From Saprospiraceae bacterium (GTDB lineage: Bacteria > Bacteroidota > Bacteroidia > Chitinophagales > Saprospiraceae): 6,422 nucleotides of DNA. How positions within the stretch are numbered: position 1 is the stretch's first letter; each line of letters begins with the position of its first letter. The notes beneath the pieces were generated by a model, which saw only the letters and a program-made list of their open reading frames with translations, did not search any database and was not told the origin of the DNA. The stretch covers positions 1-6,422 of the forward strand of contig JABDJE010000145.1 in the NCBI GenBank assembly GCA_013002625.1, written 5' to 3'. Positions 1 through 5,009 of this stretch are shown here, piece after piece. Made by a program: the position numbers and the translations under genes.

Positions 1-683
1 CCTTTATACTTCAGCTGACCATCCGTAGGACTGCTTTCTTCGAAAGATAAGACAAGGTCTTCTATCGCCTTAGTATCTGCAGTCGTTATCAATTCGATTT
101 TATCAATAATATCTTCCTTCCTGTGGAGCGCCCCAGTAAACTCTATTCTTTCGGAAGCTAATTGAGCGCTAATCGCCTCCTTGAGAGCAAGCCCGATTTC
201 TTCTGCTTGCGCAAATTGTAGTTTGCCTTCGGATTCAAGATGATACTCTAATTGTATCTTAAGACTGTCCTGTGTTTTTTTACCAAAACCCTTCAGATCC
301 AATAATCTGTTTTCACGTACAGCGTAGAGCAATTCCCCGGCGCTTTCAACACCCAGTTCTTTCCAGACAGTCAGTACTTTTTTGGGTCCAAATCCTTTAA
401 TCTGTAGCATGTCTACAATTCCAGCAGGTGTGATATCCAGATACTTTTCCAATGCGACCATGGTACCGGTTGACCTTAATTCAAGGATTTTATCCTGAAT
501 GGCTCTTCCAACTCCTGGTATATTGGCCAACTGTTCGGCATCCATTTCTATAAGCTTGTCAGGCCACTTTCTAAGGGTAAGATATGCACTCGAATATGAC
601 CTGGTCTTGAAAGGATTTTCGCCATGAAGCTCCATGATCTTTCCCAATAGCTGGAATTTTTTTGCTATTTCTTTATTATTCAT
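1..683 (-). CDS. polX: PolX-family DNA polymerase/PHP protein, N-terminal 227 aa (partial)
   Basis: This is the N-terminal part of a family X DNA polymerase-like protein. Bacterial members are usually about 570 aa, with a Pol-beta-like core and a C-terminal PHP phosphoesterase domain, so roughly 340 residues should lie beyond the left edge. The reading frame is open from ATG at 683-681 to the edge. Residues 1-70 match the 8-kDa helix-hairpin-helix domain (start MNNKEIAKKFQLLGKI, then IPGVGRAIQDKI at 55-66). Two more HhH motifs follow: IKGFGPKKV (95-103) and LKGFGKKTQDSL (130-141). These motifs bind the DNA backbone in the family. The palm should begin with GSLRR...GDIDLL. Here the equivalent stretch is GALHR (184-188) followed by DKIELI (194-199), so the two metal-binding aspartates align with Lys195 and Glu197. 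The polymerase activity may therefore be lost, leaving DNA binding plus the unseen PHP nuclease. It is transcribed divergently from the lipoprotein gene. Family assignment is firm; loss of catalysis is inferred. Confidence 0.88.
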   Translation of the reverse strand, partial: MNNKEIAKKFQLLGKIMELHGENPFKTRSYSSAYLTLRKWPDKLIEMDAEQLANIPGVGRAIQDKILELRSTGTMVALEKYLDITPAGIVDMLQIKGFGPKKVLTVWKELGVESAGELLYAVRENRLLDLKGFGKKTQDSLKIQLEYHLESEGKLQFAQAEEIGLALKEAISAQLASERIEFTGALHRKEDIIDKIELITTADTKAIEDLVLSFEESSPTDGQLKYK

Positions 684-707
684 CCAGTAATGCTGATTTG
701 CTAATTT

Positions 708-737
708 TTGAGTTTCTTTATTAAAGCACTAAATTCG
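708..737 (+). promoter_or_regulatory. Candidate Bacteroidota sigma-A promoter for the lipoprotein gene
   Basis: A TTG at 708-710 is followed by a 19-bp spacer and then TAAATTCG at 730-737, which differs from the Bacteroidota -7 consensus TAnnTTTG at one defined base. The expected transcription start would fall about 10 bases before the ATG at 756. The match is short and found by eye in AT-rich DNA, so it is only suggestive. Confidence 0.35.
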
Positions 738-755
738 CATAAAAAATTTGAATAT

Positions 756-1355
756 ATGAGAATAGTACTTTTCATCTTGGTAGTCTTTACAGCAATTTCT
801 TGCCAGAATAATGGAGGTTCGGGAGCAGCTGCAAATTTGGATGGATATATCACTGAAAATGTAGGTGGTGGAGTCACAAAAGCCATAAAGCGGAATGCAA
901 GTGGCGATGTCGTGGAAGAAGGGTACCTGAGCGGTAATGTGAGAAATGGTGTTTGGTTAACTTTTCATGAAGGTGAGCATGCTGGTAAAGTTAAGAGCAT
1001 CGCCAGTTATTCAAATGGCATTTTAAGTGGTCCATATTATGAATTAAGTAACAGAGGTCAAATCGATCGCGAAGTTAATTATGCCAACAATCAGTACAAC
1101 GGTAGATATGCTGTGTACAAGTTTGGAAGAATTCAACAAGAATCGCATTATAAGGACAATCAATTGGACGGTGTCTACAGAGAATTTTCAAGCCGTGGTG
1201 ACTTGCAAAAAGAGATTAATTATAAAAATGGCAAGCAACACGGGAAAATGAGATACTACAACGAAGAAGGGCAAGTAACAGTGGAGTACGACTATAAAAA
1301 CGGAGAAAAAGTATCTGGAGGTATGGTGGAAACACCTGCATCAGATGAAGGATAG
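756..1355 (+). CDS. Lipoprotein with six YwqK/MORN_2-like repeats
   Basis: This is a predicted 199-aa envelope lipoprotein. Residues 1-15 form a short positively started hydrophobic signal, and FTAISC ends in a lipobox-like cysteine at Cys16. A Gly/Ala/Asn-rich linker follows. From residue 57 to 189 there are six copies of a repeat with the pattern Y-x-N/D-N/G-x-x-x-G-x-Y, starting at Tyr57, 85, 109, 132, 156 and 180. The spacing is 28, 24, 23, 24 and 24 residues. This is the beta-hairpin repeat seen in proteins annotated as 'toxin-antitoxin system YwqK family antitoxin' (MORN_2). In Bacteroidota such repeat proteins are common, often secreted, and mostly without known function. The ATG at 756 is chosen because it places the signal peptide at the N-terminus. 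An in-frame TTG at 708 would add 16 mostly polar residues in front of it. The gene appears monocistronic, with a promoter-like element upstream and a strong terminator 30 bp downstream. No toxin gene is adjacent, so an antitoxin role is not supported. Confidence 0.85.
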   Translation: MRIVLFILVVFTAISCQNNGGSGAAANLDGYITENVGGGVTKAIKRNASGDVVEEGYLSGNVRNGVWLTFHEGEHAGKVKSIASYSNGILSGPYYELSNRGQIDREVNYANNQYNGRYAVYKFGRIQQESHYKDNQLDGVYREFSSRGDLQKEINYKNGKQHGKMRYYNEEGQVTVEYDYKNGEKVSGGMVETPASDEG

Positions 1356-1385
1356 ACCATAGTCTTTCCCAAAAAAATGAGTTTG

Positions 1386-1416
1386 GAGTCATGTGCACGC
1401 ACATGACTCTTTTTTT
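1386..1416 (+). terminator. Rho-independent terminator after the lipoprotein gene
   Basis: A perfect 10-bp inverted repeat, GAGTCATGTG (1386-1395) and CACATGACTC (1400-1409), encloses the 4-base loop CACG. It is followed directly by seven T residues (1410-1416). It lies 30 bp after the TAG stop and separates the lipoprotein gene from the downstream pair. Confidence 0.9.
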
Positions 1417-1495
1417 CATCCCACCACATCAGCGATTTTACATTTTATCACAGCTAATCAGCACGAACAAACGCTGAGTGACGTTAAATAAGGGT

Positions 1496-3535
1496 ATGTC
1501 AAATTCTAATATCAAGGACCAAATACTGAAAAGCTTTCTTAAACGAGAAGGCAAAGATCAAGCCTTTGACCATATCAAATTTGATTATGAATCAAGCTGC
1601 ATTACCAATGCGGGCGAATGGATATTGAAACGAATTGCCAAGGGGCGATCAGTGCAGATATTTTGTGATTCTGAATCAACAGCACAGAAGCTCATTCAAT
1701 GTTATTCAAGCGCCAGTTGGCAAGCCCTTTTTAATTTTAAAGGATCCATTGCACAAAATGTTGTCCTCGATAAAGCCTATAACAGTGCACACCAATTAAT
1801 GCAATCCTATTTCTCTTGGCAGGCGTCCATACAAAAGCAAGGCGAACTTATCACAACACAAATCGTGAATAAGATGTCTTTAAAAGATGTTGGTGATCAA
1901 CTCCTTTTTGTGAAAACCAAGGTCAAACCACAGGTTCTGAACTTGCCAGCTGCTGCGCAACTTTCCGATTACTTTAATGAAGAACTCAAGTTTGTAAAAG
2001 TGGCCCAGGATAAATACAACAGCAGGTTCAGTTATCTGGAATTTCAAAATCCTTTTGTCAAAAATATTTTCCAACGGTTCAGCTATCAGGCATTACATGA
2101 TTATTTGGAATCGAAATTGGCACTTCTTCAAAACCGGATGATTGAATGGGAAGACAATGATAGAAACCATCAAATATCAGCCGCATGGCAAACAAAAGAT
2201 CTACGTGATAAACTTTGGCGTCTTGCAATAGATTTGGAGGTATATGTTATACAAAAGAAATCCACGGGTAAGTTGACCCATTATTCAAGTCTACCTTCAG
2301 AATTACAAGAGCGACTCATCAAATTATATCCTAATCTGAAAGATCAGAACATAGATGAACTCCTCATACAGATTCGAAAAGATATTTCGACCCAAAACTC
2401 TAAAATTACCGGCGAAGTTTGGTCTGGCCAACCTGTTCAGAATGACAAGCAAGCCTTACAGCAGCTTTATACATTTCTGGATAACTTTCAGGTGGCGATG
2501 AAATCCGATGACGTCCTGAGAAATTTTCCAATTGTGAAAGCCGCTGGGATGAAATTCAACCTCGATATTCTTAAGCAACTCATTGCAAGAATCCGCGCAG
2601 CAATGGATTTTTTGGAAAATCACAAAGTGTATTTCGAATGGCTTATTTATAAAAGCCAATTAAACCCTGACAGGAAAAAGTTGCTCCATTTTCTTGAGCA
2701 ACAGGAACATCTTTGGGACGAAACATTCAAGGAGATTTTTCTCAGAAATGTCTTTTCTCAATTACGTGCGCAACTCTTGCCTCTGGAAATTCTGGAATCT
2801 AATCTTAGGCAATTAAATAATGAAATAAGAGAAGCGAGTCTTAAAGTTCTTCTCCAGGATACTGACAATGGTGTAATAAAAATCAACCTGATAGAAGAGA
2901 GGACACAGCAATACTCCAATGCGTATGATTACATTTTTATAAATACAGTGCCGGATCTGACTGATTTAAAAAATACAGTCCACAGTATAATGGGTTGGTC
3001 AGATAGATATCATACCCAATTGATTGCATCCTTAAAGGAACAGAAAGATTTGGATTTACATATTGATCATTCCATACATTGGAAACCAGTGGGTTCCACA
3101 TCGGATTTAAATCATAATGAAGCCACAAAGTGCGCCCTATATCTTGGACAGGAATTATTCAATTCTATGCCATCATTTAAAATATATGAACTTAAAAATA
3201 TCTCTATCATTTCGGGATTAACGCCCTATAAAAATCTCAAACTTATTGAGACAATTGGTAATGACAAGATTAAAGAAATCATTACCGACAAGACAACTGA
3301 CAATTTATTGCCGACCATATTGATGCCTTCGGAAAAAACGAGATTGATTTTGCTTGAAAATGGTCTTTTTGATGTTGGTTTCAACACCTCTTTATTGCAT
3401 CAGATTGGTATACTTAGAATCATTGAGGATTTCGGAATTCAAATTGAAAGTCTCTATACATATAATACAACGCAGCATCAGGTAGAAGACTTATTTCGGC
3501 TTGCACATCGTATATTAGAGATGAATGCCGCGTAA
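1496..3535 (+). CDS. Probable catalytically dead SF1 helicase-like protein, 679 aa
   Basis: This gene does not match a named family that I can recall with certainty, but its layout follows the large SF1 helicases (DUF4011/DNA2-like) with a long insertion between ATPase motifs. Residues 50-67 (GRSVQIFCDSESTAQKLI) fit the family stretch GKSxxxxGPPGTGKSQLI without gaps, with the P-loop replaced by CDSESTAQ. Residues 477-487 (YDYIFINTVPD) fit the Walker B region FDxVIFDEASQ, with DEAS replaced by NTVP. SLKEQ (512-516) sits where GDxxQ is expected. LNHNEATK (538-545) and ISIISG (569-574) resemble the segments that follow. About 420 mostly helical residues lie between the two Walker positions, including a likely coiled region at 355-450. 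No signal peptide or membrane segment is seen, so it should be cytoplasmic. ATG 1496 is preferred because AAGGG lies just upstream; an in-frame GTG at 1478 would add six residues. It is coupled to the next gene by TAATG. The helicase ancestry is inferred from remembered family patterns, not from an alignment. The alternative is an unrelated helical protein family. Confidence 0.6.
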   Translation: MSNSNIKDQILKSFLKREGKDQAFDHIKFDYESSCITNAGEWILKRIAKGRSVQIFCDSESTAQKLIQCYSSASWQALFNFKGSIAQNVVLDKAYNSAHQLMQSYFSWQASIQKQGELITTQIVNKMSLKDVGDQLLFVKTKVKPQVLNLPAAAQLSDYFNEELKFVKVAQDKYNSRFSYLEFQNPFVKNIFQRFSYQALHDYLESKLALLQNRMIEWEDNDRNHQISAAWQTKDLRDKLWRLAIDLEVYVIQKKSTGKLTHYSSLPSELQERLIKLYPNLKDQNIDELLIQIRKDISTQNSKITGEVWSGQPVQNDKQALQQLYTFLDNFQVAMKSDDVLRNFPIVKAAGMKFNLDILKQLIARIRAAMDFLENHKVYFEWLIYKSQLNPDRKKLLHFLEQQEHLWDETFKEIFLRNVFSQLRAQLLPLEILESNLRQLNNEIREASLKVLLQDTDNGVIKINLIEERTQQYSNAYDYIFINTVPDLTDLKNTVHSIMGWSDRYHTQLIASLKEQKDLDLHIDHSIHWKPVGSTSDLNHNEATKCALYLGQELFNSMPSFKIYELKNISIISGLTPYKNLKLIETIGNDKIKEIITDKTTDNLLPTILMPSEKTRLILLENGLFDVGFNTSLLHQIGILRIIEDFGIQIESLYTYNTTQHQVEDLFRLAHRILEMNAA

Positions 3536-3537
3536 TG
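3533..3537 (+). other. TAATG stop-start junction (translational coupling)
   Basis: The TAA stop of the helicase-like gene (3533-3535) shares its last base with the ATG start of the nuclease-fold gene (3535-3537). No clear Shine-Dalgarno sequence precedes the second start, so termination-reinitiation is the likely route. This ties the output of the two proteins together. Confidence 0.8.
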
Positions 3538-3987
3538 CAAGTCGAATTATCAGATTATCATAGCCATCTTCAAATTTCAAGAAGAGCTAAAGAACGCTAT
3601 ATTTTTGACCCTGTCAGAAAGGCTTATTTTTTGGTTCAACCCGAAGAACTGGTCCGGCAGAGTTGGATACAATATTTGCACAGAGCAAAAAATATTGCTT
3701 TGTCCTCACTGGCTGTAGAGAAGCAATTCAAACTATTTGACGGAACAAAACGATTTGACCTTCTGCTTTATCAGCGGGGGAATCCAGTGATGTTGTTTGA
3801 ATTTAAAAGCTTCAAGACATCTTTGACGGATGCCACTTGCCGACAGGCAGCCGCCTATAATTTTCATTTGAAAGTACCCTATATCATGCTGAGTAATGGC
3901 ATTCAACATCGCCTTTTTTTCATTGATATGGAGAGCGAGGAAGTGAAGGAGATCATGGATTGGCCGGAGAACTTATCAGCCAATTAA
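3535..3987 (+). CDS. HsdR N-terminal-like PD-(D/E)XK domain protein, 150 aa
   Basis: This is a small single-domain protein of the type usually labelled 'type I restriction enzyme R protein N-terminal domain' (HSDR_N_2), common in Bacteroidota as a stand-alone gene of about 150 aa. The family signature is visible in order: a conserved lead-in (YIFDPVRKAYFLVQPEELVRQ, residues 22-42), then AVEKQ with Glu62, then KRFDLL with Asp75. LFEFK follows with Glu89 and Lys91, and RQAAAYN with Gln104 and Tyr108. Asp75, Glu89-x-Lys91 and the following Gln/Tyr are the expected PD-(D/E)XK positions, so the metal-dependent nuclease centre looks intact. Most members carry ECK at the last motif, and this one has EFK. 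The substrate is unknown, and no HsdM, HsdS or motor subunit is present, so it is unlikely to be part of a classical type I system. From memory, homologues in Bacteroidota often sit beside holA; here the partner is the coupled helicase-like gene instead. Confidence 0.85.
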   Translation: MQVELSDYHSHLQISRRAKERYIFDPVRKAYFLVQPEELVRQSWIQYLHRAKNIALSSLAVEKQFKLFDGTKRFDLLLYQRGNPVMLFEFKSFKTSLTDATCRQAAAYNFHLKVPYIMLSNGIQHRLFFIDMESEEVKEIMDWPENLSAN

Positions 3988-4000
3988 TCGCCAACTCCGA

Positions 4001-4030
4001 TTGGGTTATTAGAAATTTTTGATAGCTTTA
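4001..4030 (+). promoter_or_regulatory. Candidate Bacteroidota promoter upstream of tdh
   Basis: A TTG at 4001-4003, a 19-bp spacer and TAGCTTTA at 4023-4030 match the TTG / TAnnTTTG pattern with one mismatch. The element lies in the 68-bp gap between the nuclease-fold gene and tdh, leaving about 20 bases to the GTG start. If real, it makes tdh and the receptor gene a separate transcription unit. Confidence 0.35.
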
Positions 4031-4055
4031 TCGTACCTGAAAATGAAGCAATAAA

Positions 4056-5009
4056 GTGAGAAATCCCCTTACACTGATAACCGGTGCCAATGGCCAGATC
4101 GGTAAAGAACTAACCAAAGCACTCAGAAATCTCCACGGAACTGAAAGTGTGATTTGTACTGATTTAAAACCTGATCCAGACCCTTCAGGTCCATTTGAAT
4201 TATTGGATATCACAGACATTAACAAGATGAAACAGCTCATTGGGGATTATAAGGTGACGCAGATATACCATCTTGCAGCACTGTTATCTTCAAAAGGCGA
4301 GCAGAACCCACAACTTACATGGTCTATTAATTTCGATGCCTATCTAAAAATCCTCAACCTGGCAGTTGAAATGGAAATAGATCGATTGTTTTTTCCAAGC
4401 ACAATTGGAATATATGGGCCAACCACACCAAAGGTCAATACCCCTCAAAACGCCTCATTTTTACCTTCAACCGTTTATGGAATTTCAAAATTGACAGGTG
4501 AGATGTGGGGCCAATATTTTAGAAATCGCTATAAGCTGGACGTGCGTTCCATCAGGTATCCTGGCGTAATTTCATATGGCACCATCCCAAGTGGTGGTAC
4601 GACAGATTTTGCTGTTGAGATGTTTTTTGAAGCACTCGCCAAAGGTAAATACATCAGTTACCTGCTACCGGATACCCGATTGCCAATGGTATATATGCCC
4701 GATGTTATTAATGGTACACTTCAATTAATGAACGCACCTATTGAGAAGGTAAGTATAGCCAGCGCATACAACCTGGCAGCATTCTCGTTGACGCCTGCGT
4801 CACTTGCAGAATCCATTAAAGTCCATATACCCGAATTTGAAATAAATTATCAACCGGATCATAGACAAGCTATTGCAGAATCATGGACCGAGACAATTGA
4901 TGATTCCCTTGCACGTTCAGATTGGGGCTGGGCACCAGAATATGATATGACCTCCATGGTGCAGGATATGCTTTCGAATATTAGAATTCAACAAAACCAG
5001 GTCTCATGA
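4056..5009 (+). CDS. tdh: L-threonine 3-dehydrogenase, SDR type (317 aa)
   Basis: This cytoplasmic NAD-dependent enzyme oxidises L-threonine to L-2-amino-3-oxobutanoate, which is then split to glycine and acetyl-CoA by Kbl or decays to aminoacetone. It belongs to the extended short-chain dehydrogenase (epimerase-like) form, not the zinc-dependent form of E. coli. Residues 8-16 carry the Rossmann motif TGANGQIG, and Asp36 should hold the adenosine ribose. The catalytic residues are Ser115/Thr116 in FFPSTIGIYG and Tyr141-x-x-x-Lys145 in VYGISK. The family signatures YPGVISYGTIPSGGTTDFAV (168-187), LPMVYMPD and, near the C-terminus, DDSLARSDWGW are all present. Length is normal. The GTG at 4056 is the only workable start, because an in-frame TGA lies at 4044-4046 and the Rossmann motif begins eight codons later. 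No strong ribosome site is seen. The stop overlaps the receptor start by 4 bp. kbl is not in the window. Confidence 0.95.
   Translation: MRNPLTLITGANGQIGKELTKALRNLHGTESVICTDLKPDPDPSGPFELLDITDINKMKQLIGDYKVTQIYHLAALLSSKGEQNPQLTWSINFDAYLKILNLAVEMEIDRLFFPSTIGIYGPTTPKVNTPQNASFLPSTVYGISKLTGEMWGQYFRNRYKLDVRSIRYPGVISYGTIPSGGTTDFAVEMFFEALAKGKYISYLLPDTRLPMVYMPDVINGTLQLMNAPIEKVSIASAYNLAAFSLTPASLAESIKVHIPEFEINYQPDHRQAIAESWTETIDDSLARSDWGWAPEYDMTSMVQDMLSNIRIQQNQVS

Noticed and set aside
708..755. Upstream TTG start for the lipoprotein gene, adding 16 residues
   Set aside because: The extension places polar residues before the signal peptide and covers the promoter-like element; ATG at 756 gives a proper lipoprotein N-terminus.
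756..1355. Toxin-antitoxin locus based on the YwqK-type repeats
   Set aside because: The product carries a lipoprotein signal, is flanked by its own terminator, and has no small partner gene next to it.
1478..1495. GTG start for the helicase-like gene
   Set aside because: It adds only six residues, and the ATG at 1496 is a stronger codon with a purine-rich AAGGG just before it. It cannot be fully excluded.
3959..3984. Inverted repeat ATTGGC / GCCAAT at the end of the nuclease-fold gene as a terminator
   Set aside because: The stem is only 6 bp with a 14-base loop, lies inside the coding sequence and has no T tract.
3535..3987. Type I restriction-modification system
   Set aside because: Only an HsdR N-terminal-like domain is present; there is no motor domain, methylase or specificity subunit in the window.
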